Source: an uncultured Clostridia bacterium (lineage in GTDB: Bacteria > Bacillota > Clostridia > Christensenellales > CAG-917). Taken from it: a stretch of DNA of 32,920 nt. Below are positions 23,113 through 30,986 of this stretch, piece by piece. The stretch spans positions 1 to 32,920 of the forward strand of contig CANDBF010000018.1 of the NCBI GenBank assembly GCA_947382865.1. The letters are read 5' to 3'. A program made the position numbers and the translations under genes. Position 1 is the stretch's first letter; each line of letters begins with the position of its first letter. The notes beneath the pieces were generated by a model. That model did not search any database, had not been told where the DNA came from, and was given only the letters and a program-made list of their open reading frames with translations.

Positions 23113-23141
23113 ATTATATCATAACTGATTTGGATTTTCAA
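23113..23141 (-). promoter_or_regulatory. Sigma-A promoter for the flavodiiron gene
   Basis: Minus strand: TTGAAA (23136-23141), 17-base spacer, TATAAT (23113-23118), ending about 30 bases before the ATG. Confidence 0.85.
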
Positions 23142-23205
23142 CCTAATTTTCATTGAAGACCGAACAATAACATAAACAGCGAGCCGCAAATTTAGCGTTA
23201 ATTGA

Positions 23206-23233
23206 CAAAAGCCGCGGTTAATTGCGGCTTTTG
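23206..23233 (-). terminator. Hairpin terminator after the zinc-ribbon membrane gene
   Basis: A 10-bp perfect stem CAAAAGCCGC/GCGGCTTTTG (23206-23215, 23224-23233) with an 8-base loop. The T-run is short (within the stem end), so termination strength is uncertain. Confidence 0.6.
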
Positions 23234-23293
23234 AGTTAATAAACACGTTTTTATTGCAATTTATTGCTTAATAGAGCAAGTTGAACGGGGAGA

Positions 23294-23962
23294 TTATATA
23301 TGGAGTCTTCTCTTCAATTCCCCAAAATAGTCGTGCTTTGCGAATATGCAAAGGGCGACCACGTCTATCGCGCCCCTGCCCGCGCATACGTACCAACCCC
23401 ACGTGCATTCTTTGAGCCAAGCGAAGGATATTCCTATGCAAATCAGCGACAGCGCGCAGAGCTTTGTGAGCGACATTTCATAATCCGCTCTTCCGCTCTT
23501 GTCCGCGATACAAAGGATTTCAAGCGCGCTCTGCCACACCAGCACCGCAACGGGCGCGCCCAGCCAGAACGCCCACGGCTCCGCAAACACGTTCACCCAG
23601 CCGTTGAGATAAAACAGCAACGCTATAACGCCTAAAAATCCCCAGCTCAGGTGCTTGCGCAAATTGAATTTGAGCAACAGCGGACGGGCTATACATATCC
23701 AAGGCAGAGCCAGTCCGAACAGCACGTGCACCGACCACGTTATCGTCTTGTTGACGGCGAGGTCGACCACCATGGACACGGCTATCGCCATAAGGGAAAT
23801 AAACAGACTCCACTGCCACACAATCTGCTTCTGAGTTTTTACGCTTACCTCGGGATAGTCGTACACGGACGGGATATTCCCCTCGTTTACGTGCGCGCCG
23901 CACAGGGGGCAGTTGACCGTCGCGCCGTCTATAATAACTCCGCATCTGCGACACTTGTTCAT
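23294..23962 (-). CDS. Zinc-ribbon membrane protein (DUF6320-like)
   Basis: A 222-residue protein with an N-terminal zinc ribbon (MNKCRRCG, then NCPLCG), a short linker, and about six hydrophobic segments (roughly residues 50-210), with a basic C-terminus. The layout matches the uncharacterised clostridial DUF6320 family. The ATG at 23962 is preceded by AGGAGG inside the end of the upstream gene, and the frame before it is not used. It lies 2 bp after the acyltransferase-like gene, so the two are cotranscribed and probably cooperate. No catalytic motif is visible. Confidence 0.8.
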   Translation of the reverse strand: MNKCRRCGVIIDGATVNCPLCGAHVNEGNIPSVYDYPEVSVKTQKQIVWQWSLFISLMAIAVSMVVDLAVNKTITWSVHVLFGLALPWICIARPLLLKFNLRKHLSWGFLGVIALLFYLNGWVNVFAEPWAFWLGAPVAVLVWQSALEILCIADKSGRADYEMSLTKLCALSLICIGISFAWLKECTWGWYVCAGRGAIDVVALCIFAKHDYFGELKRRLHI

Positions 23963-23964
23963 AA

Positions 23965-25239
23965 CTACCTCCTGTTGCTCGACACAGTGACCTCTATGCC
24001 GTGTTCGGTGAGTATTTTGAAAAACTCTCTTTCGAGAATGGGATCCTTGGACGTGCGCGAGAAGGTCACAAGCGTCGTGCCGTTGTATGAAGCGCAGGTC
24101 ATGGAGTTGCACATATATTTCTGCGCTCCGAGCACAAACTCGAACCTGTCCACGTACTCTTTCATCGCCTCCGGCGTACTCACGTTGCCGATATTGCTGA
24201 AAGCGCAGGACATCACGCTCTCGCCGACGAGATAAAAGGATATGTCCATAAAAAAGGTTTTGAGGAAGCGCGGCGCGACCCTGATAATCGGATTTTTTTC
24301 GAGGGATACGTTGGAGTTGATAAACCTCTGGCAGTAGTCCTCGTTTATATTCTCTTTGAGTTGACCGTCAAGTTCGGCGACGATTTCCTCAAACTTCCAC
24401 TCCCCGTAAGGCGTAGTCGTGTTGTAATAGCCCGCGAAGTTGCGAAGCGTGGTCGAGCCCATCATCCTGCGCAGGTTTATCGGCACCTGTATGCGAACGG
24501 GGAATTTTTTCGACTTTCTCTCGTATTGCTGACGGTTCATAAACGCGAGCGTAAGCGCGGCGACCAGATACGTATTTACGGTACAGCCGAAGCGCTTCGC
24601 CGCCGCGTGGATCTGCTCGAATGGCATACTGCCGTGGGTGACGTTGAGCACGCCTCTCTTTTCCTTCTGCCCCTTTATCTGATACGCCTTGGGCTCGGTG
24701 CGCGGAAGCGCGCCCTTGCTCCTATCTATGCACCTGCCAAAGGAATCCTCTATCTCCTCGGGCACGGGATTGTCGTCATAATGCAATATGTCTCCCATCT
24801 CGTCGATTTGCGCGCCGCAAAGCTCGCAGTATCTGAAAAGGAGGGCTTTCAAAAACGTAATGCAGCCCGTCCCGTCCGTAATCGAATGGAATACCTCGAC
24901 AGCTATGCGGTTGCCGCGGTATAGCACGCGGAACATATAATCCTTGCCCGTAACGGGCATCATCGAGCAGGGAAAGGCGCTCTCCTCGCAAACCTTCGGA
25001 AGCTCCGTAATATACTGAAAATAATACCAGAAAAAGCCCTTTTTCAAAGTCACGCGAAAGGACGGAAAGCGGTCTATGATATCTTCGAGCGCCTGTTGCA
25101 GAAGCTCGGGATTCACCTCGCTTTTCATAACTGCCGCCATGCGAAAAACCGCGTTCCACTTCGCGCTTCTGGCGGCGGGATATATTTTTGCGGCGTTATC
25201 CAGCCTGAACCACTCTCTTTCAAACATTTCGTTCTTCAT
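23965..25239 (-). CDS. Condensation/alcohol acetyltransferase-like acyltransferase
   Basis: A 424-residue protein of the CoA-dependent acyltransferase superfamily (condensation domain, alcohol acetyltransferase, PapA). The key block is EVFHSITDGTG, with H118 and D122 matching the HxxxD catalytic signature. The N-terminal part, FRLDNAAKIYPA, is typical of the alcohol acetyltransferase-like group in Clostridia. A later RVQ/VPINLRRM-type strand (about residue 255, RIQVPINLRRM) is also characteristic. The start is uncertain: ATG 25239 has no ribosome site and lies only about 10 bases after the -10 box, and ATG 25227 also lacks one. The zinc-ribbon membrane gene follows immediately. Substrate unknown. 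Confidence 0.82.
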   Translation of the reverse strand: MKNEMFEREWFRLDNAAKIYPAARSAKWNAVFRMAAVMKSEVNPELLQQALEDIIDRFPSFRVTLKKGFFWYYFQYITELPKVCEESAFPCSMMPVTGKDYMFRVLYRGNRIAVEVFHSITDGTGCITFLKALLFRYCELCGAQIDEMGDILHYDDNPVPEEIEDSFGRCIDRSKGALPRTEPKAYQIKGQKEKRGVLNVTHGSMPFEQIHAAAKRFGCTVNTYLVAALTLAFMNRQQYERKSKKFPVRIQVPINLRRMMGSTTLRNFAGYYNTTTPYGEWKFEEIVAELDGQLKENINEDYCQRFINSNVSLEKNPIIRVAPRFLKTFFMDISFYLVGESVMSCAFSNIGNVSTPEAMKEYVDRFEFVLGAQKYMCNSMTCASYNGTTLVTFSRTSKDPILEREFFKILTEHGIEVTVSSNRR

Positions 25240-25248
25240 AACGGACTT

Positions 25249-25277
25249 ATTATATAGTAAAAAGCCGCCGTTGGCAA
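25249..25277 (-). promoter_or_regulatory. Sigma-A promoter for the acyltransferase operon
   Basis: Minus strand: TTGCCA (25272-25277), 17-base spacer, TATAAT (25249-25254). Transcription would begin only a few bases before the first ATG, giving a leaderless or nearly leaderless mRNA. Confidence 0.7.
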
Positions 25278-25393
25278 TCCAATTCAAAGCGTAAGCGGCT
25301 ATTAAAAAACATACGGTATATTTAGGATAATTTAAGAAACGTTATAAATACAATCAGAAAGCGGTTTGCAAAAGGACGAATGCCGTCTTACCG

Positions 25394-26476
25394 TCAATCG
25401 GACAAAAACGCTATGCGCCCGTACACGCATATGCTGAGGAAATCTATAATCCAAGCAAACGGGAACAGCGCTATGCACAGCATCCCGAACATAAACGTCG
25501 AGGTGTTTCTCGTCTCGAAAAACCTCACTATACGATACAGCGATGCCATCAGCCACCCGAAAAGCAGTTCCGTTGCGAGCTTCTGCCATAAACGAAGCCT
25601 GTCGAATCTACCCGTCAGAGTATCCTTTTCTTCCATATTGGGCTCAACAGGAATCGTGACGGTAAACGTGCTTCCCTTCCCTTTTTTGCTTGTTACGCCG
25701 ATTGTGCCGCCGTGGGCAAGCACGATTTCCTTGGTGATGTAAAGCCCAAGCCCGTTGCTCGTCGAATCGGCGCGCGTCTTGTCCTCCGTATAAAACTGGT
25801 CGAATATAAAGGGCAGACTCTCCTTTGCTATGCCGTGACCTTGGTCGGATATGCGAATGCGCAACGTCTTTGCCCATAACTTGAACGACACCTTGATTGT
25901 AGTGCCCGCGGATGAGTATTTGATAGCGTTGGTTACAAGATTTTGCAAAACTCTGCCGAAACGCCACGCGTCAAGCCGTATCTGAGCGTTGGGGGCTCGT
26001 TTCACTTTTAGCTCTATCCCTTTCTTTTCGGCAACGGGCACAAGTCTCTCGAAAGCGCCCGAAAAATACTCCCTCGCGTTATGCAAGGTCATCTGATTGG
26101 TTTGATTTTCTCTCGCCTGATGGGATTCCTCTACGAGCCCGAGCACCATATCGTTCATCTGCTCGGTCTTTTGGAGAATGAGCGCGGGATAATCCTTATC
26201 GTCCATTCCGTCGCTCATGCACTCGGCGTAGCCCGCGATAATAGTAAGCGGCGTCTTCATGTCGTGCGCGACGGAGGCAATCGCCATATTGTTTCGGCGC
26301 GCGGTCTCCAACTCTATATCATGGTTTTTGACAAGCGTAAGACGTAGCGTTTCCAGCCTCTTCGTGATAGCCTTATAAACGCCAGCGCCCTCTTCCTTGA
26401 TAGGCTCGTATATGTTGCCCTCCTGCAATTTCATCAGAACGGCTTCTATTGACGATAACTTGTCTTTCTTTTTCAT
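25394..26476 (-). CDS. Sensor histidine kinase with C-terminal membrane segments
   Basis: A 360-residue kinase. There is no N-terminal membrane or periplasmic region. A helical lead (1-60) runs into HisKA with SVAHDMKTPLTII (phospho-acceptor His71). The HATPase follows with N box NLVTNAIKYS (179-188), G1 DQGHGI (211-216), F box and G2 GLGLYI (242-247). After the ATPase there is an extra tail: an amphipathic stretch (about 301-320) and a strongly hydrophobic segment (328-352). So the membrane anchor is at the C-terminus, the reverse of the usual layout. It lies downstream of the response regulator in the same direction, separated by 276 bp of hairpins. No clear ribosome site precedes the ATG. 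Confidence 0.9.
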   Translation of the reverse strand: MKKKDKLSSIEAVLMKLQEGNIYEPIKEEGAGVYKAITKRLETLRLTLVKNHDIELETARRNNMAIASVAHDMKTPLTIIAGYAECMSDGMDDKDYPALILQKTEQMNDMVLGLVEESHQARENQTNQMTLHNAREYFSGAFERLVPVAEKKGIELKVKRAPNAQIRLDAWRFGRVLQNLVTNAIKYSSAGTTIKVSFKLWAKTLRIRISDQGHGIAKESLPFIFDQFYTEDKTRADSTSNGLGLYITKEIVLAHGGTIGVTSKKGKGSTFTVTIPVEPNMEEKDTLTGRFDRLRLWQKLATELLFGWLMASLYRIVRFFETRNTSTFMFGMLCIALFPFAWIIDFLSICVYGRIAFLSD

Positions 26477-26521
26477 AGTTTAAGAATTGAATTGGATAAA
26501 TATCATATCTATTATCCGTTT

Positions 26522-26734
26522 GCGCGCAGAGCGCGCTAAATATTATTTCCGCAAAAAGTGCGAATTCACTTCGCGCTTTTTGCACCTTATAGCAAAATTT
26601 GAAGCTCCGCTCAAATTTTGCGAGGCGTTTGCGCTCACAGCACACGCTACAACTATTAACGAAATTTTTTATTTTAATTGTCAAACTGGTTGTCGCTGTG
26701 CGTACGCAAAATGCAATATCTTCGTATTTTGCGT
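26522..26734. repeat. Cluster of hairpins between response regulator and kinase genes
   Basis: GCGCGC-AGA-GCGCGC (26522-26536). A 12-bp stem beginning GCAAAAAG (26551-26583). A perfect 11-bp GCAAAATTTGA/TCAAATTTTGC (26592-26621). ACGCAAAAT/ATTTTGCGT (26704-26734). No gene is seen. The hairpins would lie in the mRNA between the two cistrons and could terminate, attenuate or process it. The 11-mer GTTTGCGCTCA (26627-26637) also occurs beside the hairpins at 21198-21208. Confidence 0.7.
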
Positions 26735-26752
26735 GTGACATTCGGCGCAAAC

Positions 26753-27430
26753 TTAAAACTGCCACTTATATCCCAGTCCCCACACCGTCACAATATTCGT
26801 CACCCCCACCTTTGCGAGCTTCTCGCGCAGTCTGGCGATAGTGACGGCGACGGTGTTTTCGTCGATATACTCGTCTACGCCCCAGACCTCGTCGATGAGC
26901 TTTTGCTTTGGGATTATCTGATTTTCGTTGAGCGTGAGATAGTCGAGTATCTTGAACTCCTTTGCGGTGAGACCGAGCGTTTCCTCTTTATACTTAGCCT
27001 CGAACCTTTCCGAAGAAACTATAAGGTCGCCGTAATGCCTTGTGCCCTTGTTCTTGTTGGCGTTGAACTCGTAATATCTGCGTAGCTGCGCGCCCACTCT
27101 CATGTTCATCTCGTTGAACGAAAAGGGCTTTGTCATATAGTCGTCCGCGCCGAGCGCGAACATCCTTTCCTTATCCTCTTCCGCCACCTTTGCGGAAACG
27201 ACGATTATGGGAATATCCATTTCCTTACGCAATGTGCGGCACACCTCGTAGCCGTCTTTTATCGGCATCATGATGTCGAGCAGAACCAGATCAGGCTCCA
27301 TACTCTTCGCAAAAGCCAAAGCCTGTTCGCCGTCGTAAGCCTGATATACGATATGACCCGCGCGCCTCAGATAATTGCGCATCATATCCGATATTTCTAC
27401 GTTATCCTCCGCGATAAGAATCTTCCTCAT
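26753..27430 (-). CDS. OmpR/PhoB-family response regulator
   Basis: A 225-residue regulator. The receiver domain (1-115) has acidic residues near D9, phospho-acceptor D52 (LVLLDIMMP) and K101 (YMTKPFS). The C-terminal winged helix (about 130-225) has LTAKEFKILDYL and the terminal GLGYKW. ATG 27430 is used because AGAGG lies six bases upstream; a GTG two codons earlier overlaps that site. Its own promoter lies at 27447-27475. The downstream histidine kinase is the likely partner. Confidence 0.95.
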   Translation of the reverse strand: MRKILIAEDNVEISDMMRNYLRRAGHIVYQAYDGEQALAFAKSMEPDLVLLDIMMPIKDGYEVCRTLRKEMDIPIIVVSAKVAEEDKERMFALGADDYMTKPFSFNEMNMRVGAQLRRYYEFNANKNKGTRHYGDLIVSSERFEAKYKEETLGLTAKEFKILDYLTLNENQIIPKQKLIDEVWGVDEYIDENTVAVTIARLREKLAKVGVTNIVTVWGLGYKWQF

Positions 27431-27446
27431 AAGCACCTCTTTTTAT

Positions 27447-27475
27447 ACTATACAGCAAAAAATACCCTTTTTCAA
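27447..27475 (-). promoter_or_regulatory. Sigma-A promoter for the response regulator gene
   Basis: Minus strand: TTGAAA (27470-27475), 17-base spacer, TATAGT (27447-27452), lying in the 60-bp gap after the flavodoxin/ferredoxin gene. Confidence 0.75.
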
Positions 27476-27489
27476 TCTAAATTGCTCGA

Positions 27490-28383
27490 TTATCCCTCTT
27501 TTTTGTCACAAACGGCGGCTTTCTCGGCTATCTTTTTATCCGCGCGGGCGAAATATCTCGCATATGCTTTTTTGCAGTACCATCCGTGTTTCGGCGGCTC
27601 GGGTTCTCCGTCGTAGGCAAGGTTGTACTTTCCGTTTATCCTCCATCCGTTGAGCAATGCAATGTCGAATGCGTCCGTCGGGCAGCCGAAGGAGCACCTC
27701 GCGCACATAAGGCAATCGCCGCCGAATTTGAACTTCCCGCCCTCGATTTTTATATTCCCCACGGGGCAGTTTTTCGCGCACGCGCCGCAGTTTATACACT
27801 TGTCTTTATCCACCTTAAAAAGTCTGCCGTTCACTCTCATAGCGGGATGCTCTATTCGTAGTATCCAAGCGATAAACCGCCCGAACGGCACTCCTTTAAG
27901 CATATGCGAAGTATGCCGCAATACCTCCGCCGCCTCTATTGGCGCAAGAGCTTTTGCGGCTTTCCACATACGCGTCGCCGTATCGTCGTTGTGCCTGAAT
28001 ATCATATTGTACGGCATAACGTAGTGGTATTCCGCAAACTGATTGTAGCCCTTTTTCTTCAATATGCCTCTCAATTTGCAGGAAGAAATGTTATTTATTT
28101 TCAACGGCTCGCCCGAGGATTTTATAACGAAATACTCTTTGCCCTCCGCTTTCGGCAGCGCTCTTGCAAGGTCAAGCACAATCTTCGGCGCATTGAAAGC
28201 ATGTATGGGATAGGCAAATCCTACGTAGTCGTATCGGCGCGGGTCGGGGACGTTCGCCATATCGGACGTCAGACTGAAAATGGTCGCGCTCACTACATTT
28301 TGCTCGAACGCGTCCTTATACAGCCTAGCTATTTTCTCGGTATTTCCCGTTCCCGAAAACAGATATATAATCGCAGATTTCAT
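27490..28383 (-). CDS. EFR1-type flavodoxin/[4Fe-4S] ferredoxin fusion
   Basis: A 297-residue electron-transfer protein. The N-terminal flavodoxin-like domain has the FMN phosphate loop FSGTGNTEK (9-17). A linker region of about 90 residues follows. Two [4Fe-4S] motifs come next: C196, C199, C202, C206 (CINCGACAKNCP) and C224, C227, C230, C234 (CLMCARCSFGCP). This matches the EFR1 family common in Clostridia; partners are unknown. AGAGGTG precedes the ATG. It lies 10 bp after the epimerase-like gene, so both are on one transcript, which suggests a redox role linked to that enzyme. Confidence 0.92.
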   Translation of the reverse strand: MKSAIIYLFSGTGNTEKIARLYKDAFEQNVVSATIFSLTSDMANVPDPRRYDYVGFAYPIHAFNAPKIVLDLARALPKAEGKEYFVIKSSGEPLKINNISSCKLRGILKKKGYNQFAEYHYVMPYNMIFRHNDDTATRMWKAAKALAPIEAAEVLRHTSHMLKGVPFGRFIAWILRIEHPAMRVNGRLFKVDKDKCINCGACAKNCPVGNIKIEGGKFKFGGDCLMCARCSFGCPTDAFDIALLNGWRINGKYNLAYDGEPEPPKHGWYCKKAYARYFARADKKIAEKAAVCDKKEG

Positions 28384-28393
28384 AATTCACCTC

Positions 28394-29962
28394 TTACAGC
28401 CTGTCGTACTTTGCGTTGTGGTCCTTGTCGAAATAGTACACGCAATCCTCGCCCTTTGCGTGAGTGTCGTACCACACCTGTGCGTAAAACGGCATAAATT
28501 TGGAAAGCCTGTCATAGTCCCAAGGTTGCGGCTGACAGCATTCGGGACACCAGTGCCCCGCTTTGAGCACGGTATACGGGGAGGCATAAAAGCGGTGTCC
28601 GTCGCGGCACTCCCATTCCAGCTTGGTATACAAATCGCCCTTGGTCATACTTTCGGAAACGCACCTGCCGCCTCTGAACGCAGCCGCCGAGCGCATATCA
28701 TCTATATCGAGCTCGCAGTCGGGCTTGCTATCGTCGTAGCCGTGGTCGAGTCTGTATCCGTGCTCCGCGACTTTGTCGGGATCTCTCATATCGTCGTAGT
28801 CTATACTGCCGTCTGCAAGCTGCCCCTTTGCGAGCACGGGATAATTCTCCCACGAGACGGGCATACATTCGAGGTTGTCCTTGCTGCCGAAAAACGCCTT
28901 AACCCGTCCCGCCTGATTGGTGTTCACCCAGCGTCGCGGAGCGTTTTCATCCTTCAAAAGGCGCTCTATCGCTATCTTGGATATGAGCTTCGCGGGAAAG
29001 ATTTTGGCTATCTGATAGTAGCTGTGCCTGTGCAGAATCTCCTGCCAGTAATCCTTTATATCCTCTTTCTGAAAATCGAGATAATCGTTGAGCTCGTCGC
29101 TGTCCTCAAACCACATACAGTGGAAATTGCGTATGGAATTCCATTGCGGCTTCATAAACTTCTCCGTCGAGCCGCCTATGATTTTGAAGCCCTCGTCAAA
29201 CGTGTCGTAGCCCGTCACGCGGTTGCGCGCGCCGCCGCCGATATTGTAGCATCTGAGCCAGAATTTTTCCGCAAGCTGTCCCGCGCTATCCTTAGCGACA
29301 AGATTTTTGAGCAGCCTGCCGCTGTCCCTCGCAGTCACCCACTCGATGGGCGCGTTGAAGCAGGTGTGGAACATAAGCCCGTCCTTCATATTGTTGGTAA
29401 GCATGCGGTTGTGCAGCATCCCCGTCTGGCGCAGAACCACCCAGTTTTTTATCTCGCTGTCAAGCACGTATCTCTCGCCCTTTATCTTGCTTGCGGAATA
29501 GTCGTCGTATACGCTGGATATAAGCGGGTCTCCCACTCTGCCCCACGGGTGCTTATAGTTGCGGTTGCCATAGATAGCCACCGTGGATATATGCACGAAT
29601 TTGGGCTGCTTGTCTCCGAGCTCCGTCACGCAGTCCACAAGATTCATCGTGCCTATACGGTTGCATTCGTCCGTCTCCCTCGGGTAGTGGTCGGCAAGCG
29701 GCGGAATGACCGCGGCAAGGTGCAAGACGTAATCCGAGTCCTGCACAAAGCTACGGCATTTCTCCCTGTCGGCAAGATTTCCGAAGATGATTTCCACCCT
29801 CTTGCCGTATTTACGCCTGCAATCGCGCGCATATTTTCTTTCCCTGCGCTCGTTGAGAAGCAGCAGCTTCACCTTATCTACGCAGTCGAGTTCCATAAGC
29901 TGTAAAAGCGTTTCCATCCCCATATTGCCGCTTGCGCCCGTAAGAGCCACGATTTTACCCAT
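28394..29962 (-). CDS. NAD-dependent epimerase/dehydratase with C-terminal zinc-finger-like tail
   Basis: A 522-residue protein. The N-terminal extended short-chain dehydrogenase domain has GASGNMG (9-15), LHLAAVIPP, HISTVAIYG and the catalytic YSASK (Y155, K159). It probably acts on a nucleotide sugar or related substrate. Family members are usually 300-350 residues; here about 170 extra residues follow. Near the end is a Cys/His cluster, WECRDGHRFYAS with TVLKAGHWCPEC (C452, H456, H470, C472, C475). It resembles a treble-clef zinc finger of the 'C..GH...W.P..hh..g.WCP.C' kind. ATG 29962 is chosen for the AGGAG eight bases upstream. It is the first gene of a pair with the flavodoxin/ferredoxin gene. 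Substrate unknown. Confidence 0.85.
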   Translation of the reverse strand: MGKIVALTGASGNMGMETLLQLMELDCVDKVKLLLLNERRERKYARDCRRKYGKRVEIIFGNLADREKCRSFVQDSDYVLHLAAVIPPLADHYPRETDECNRIGTMNLVDCVTELGDKQPKFVHISTVAIYGNRNYKHPWGRVGDPLISSVYDDYSASKIKGERYVLDSEIKNWVVLRQTGMLHNRMLTNNMKDGLMFHTCFNAPIEWVTARDSGRLLKNLVAKDSAGQLAEKFWLRCYNIGGGARNRVTGYDTFDEGFKIIGGSTEKFMKPQWNSIRNFHCMWFEDSDELNDYLDFQKEDIKDYWQEILHRHSYYQIAKIFPAKLISKIAIERLLKDENAPRRWVNTNQAGRVKAFFGSKDNLECMPVSWENYPVLAKGQLADGSIDYDDMRDPDKVAEHGYRLDHGYDDSKPDCELDIDDMRSAAAFRGGRCVSESMTKGDLYTKLEWECRDGHRFYASPYTVLKAGHWCPECCQPQPWDYDRLSKFMPFYAQVWYDTHAKGEDCVYYFDKDHNAKYDRL

Positions 29963-30055
29963 AAAAAATCTCCTGATTTTGATTTTCAAAACCATTATCG
30001 CGCCCTATTCTTGCAAAATTCATGTGGGATTCTTACAATTTTCTTACAAATGCAA

Positions 30056-30274
30056 CTATACCTGACGAATAAATATAAAATTATCTTTTAACAGCACTTT
30101 ATCTCTAAATTCATAAAATATTCCATCATAATTAAGACCGTCAACCTCAATAATATCTGAAATATAGCTTTTTACATCTTGCATACTTTTTAGTTCCAGT
30201 TTACCTATTTTATTGTTCGTATTTAATTCATTTCCATAACCGTAATCATGTGATTGTATAATATTTCTTTTCAT
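30056..30274 (-). CDS. Small hypothetical protein in AT-rich island
   Basis: A 72-residue protein that I do not recognise: a hydrophilic N-terminus (MKRNIIQSHDYGYGNEL) and a C-terminal half that looks like alternating beta strands (DGIFYEFRDKVLLKDNFIFI). GGAAG precedes the ATG. It lies 19 bp after another small gene on the same strand, suggesting a two-gene unit. Base composition here is far more AT-rich than the flanks, a sign of separate origin. No function is assigned. Confidence 0.55.
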   Translation of the reverse strand: MKRNIIQSHDYGYGNELNTNNKIGKLELKSMQDVKSYISDIIEVDGLNYDGIFYEFRDKVLLKDNFIFIRQV

Positions 30275-30293
30275 CCCAATTTCTTCCGTTTTT

Positions 30294-30437
30294 TTATTTT
30301 ATTAAATTTATTATAGATATTTCTATCGTTTTACCGTTTATGAGAATAATTCTTATATTGTTTTCACAAAATTCTAATTGATTTGATACTTCTAAACACA
30401 TACAACTCTTTAACCAATCAAATAAATAATTATCCAT
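30294..30437 (-). CDS. Small hypothetical protein with strong ribosome site
   Basis: A 47-residue reading frame (MDNYLFDWLKSCMC at the start, beta-like IRIILINGKTIEISI near the end). It is preceded by a near-perfect AAAGGAGGGG eight bases upstream and a TTGACT -35-like box within the divergent operator. It ends 19 bp before the 72-residue gene, and both may be translated from one mRNA. The similar beta-strand tails hint at related folds, but this is weak. No match is recognised. Confidence 0.5.
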   Translation of the reverse strand: MDNYLFDWLKSCMCLEVSNQLEFCENNIRIILINGKTIEISIINLIK

Positions 30438-30489
30438 ACTTGCCCCTCCTTTAATTAATTTTAACTTTTACATAATCGTACTGTTGAAT

Positions 30490-30519
30490 ACCTATGAAAG
30501 TCAAGAAAGTTTCATAGGT
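30490..30519. promoter_or_regulatory. Inverted-repeat operator between divergent small genes and the double-HTH gene
   Basis: A perfect 10-bp inverted repeat ACCTATGAAA-N10-TTTCATAGGT. On the minus strand a TTGACT box begins in the spacer and runs into the right arm, so a bound repressor would cover the -35 for the small genes. The adjacent double-HTH protein is the obvious candidate ligand. Confidence 0.65.
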
Positions 30520-30563
30520 AATTATCAATAATAAAGCAATAAAATAGCGAATTTTGGTGAATT

Positions 30564-30986
30564 ATGTCTAATTTCAAATCTCTTCTTGAAGATATATTGC
30601 TTGAACAAAATAAATCGTTCGCCGACCTTGAAAAAGCAGGCATTATATATGAGCGCGCTTTCTATCAATATAAAGATTATACTCCGTATCTGACAACAAT
30701 ACTTTCTATTGCAAATTACCTTGAAGTTTCATTGGATTATCTCGCAGGAAGAACAAACGATAACGTTTTCCACGTTTATAAGATTCCGCCCACAGGCATA
30801 TCTGATAGGATTTTCGCAGAACTGCGTGCCAAGGGTAAAAACAAAAGTCAATTTGAGCATGACACCAAAGTATCTCGCTCAAATTTCAGTTACTGGAAAC
30901 GCGGCACTCTTCCAAAGTTTCAAACTCTTATTACAATAGCAAATTACTTTAATTGCAGTATAGATATTTTCTTAGAGCAAGAATAA
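30564..30986 (+). CDS. Regulator with two tandem XRE-like HTH domains
   Basis: A 140-residue protein built of two similar Cro/C1-like helix-turn-helix modules. The first (about 1-63) has SFADLEKAGIIYERAFYQYK and ends SIANYLEVSLDYLAGR. The second (about 78-140) has NKSQFEHDTKVSRSNFSYWK and ends TIANYFNCSIDIFLEQE. The parallel endings (xIANYxxxSxDxxL) show an internal duplication. It could therefore bind an inverted repeat as a monomer. The ribosome site is weak. It is divergent from two small AT-rich genes across a 10-bp inverted repeat, an arrangement like a mobile-element or phage control region. Confidence 0.8.
   Translation: MSNFKSLLEDILLEQNKSFADLEKAGIIYERAFYQYKDYTPYLTTILSIANYLEVSLDYLAGRTNDNVFHVYKIPPTGISDRIFAELRAKGKNKSQFEHDTKVSRSNFSYWKRGTLPKFQTLITIANYFNCSIDIFLEQE

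Noticed and set aside
23085..23246. 54-residue N-terminal extension of the flavodiiron protein
   Set aside because: It spans the promoter; the internal ATG at 23084 has AGGAGG and begins the conserved domain.
28280..29905. Plus-strand open frame of 541 codons opposite the epimerase gene
   Set aside because: It is antisense to a gene with clear motifs and a good ribosome site; its translation has no domain features.
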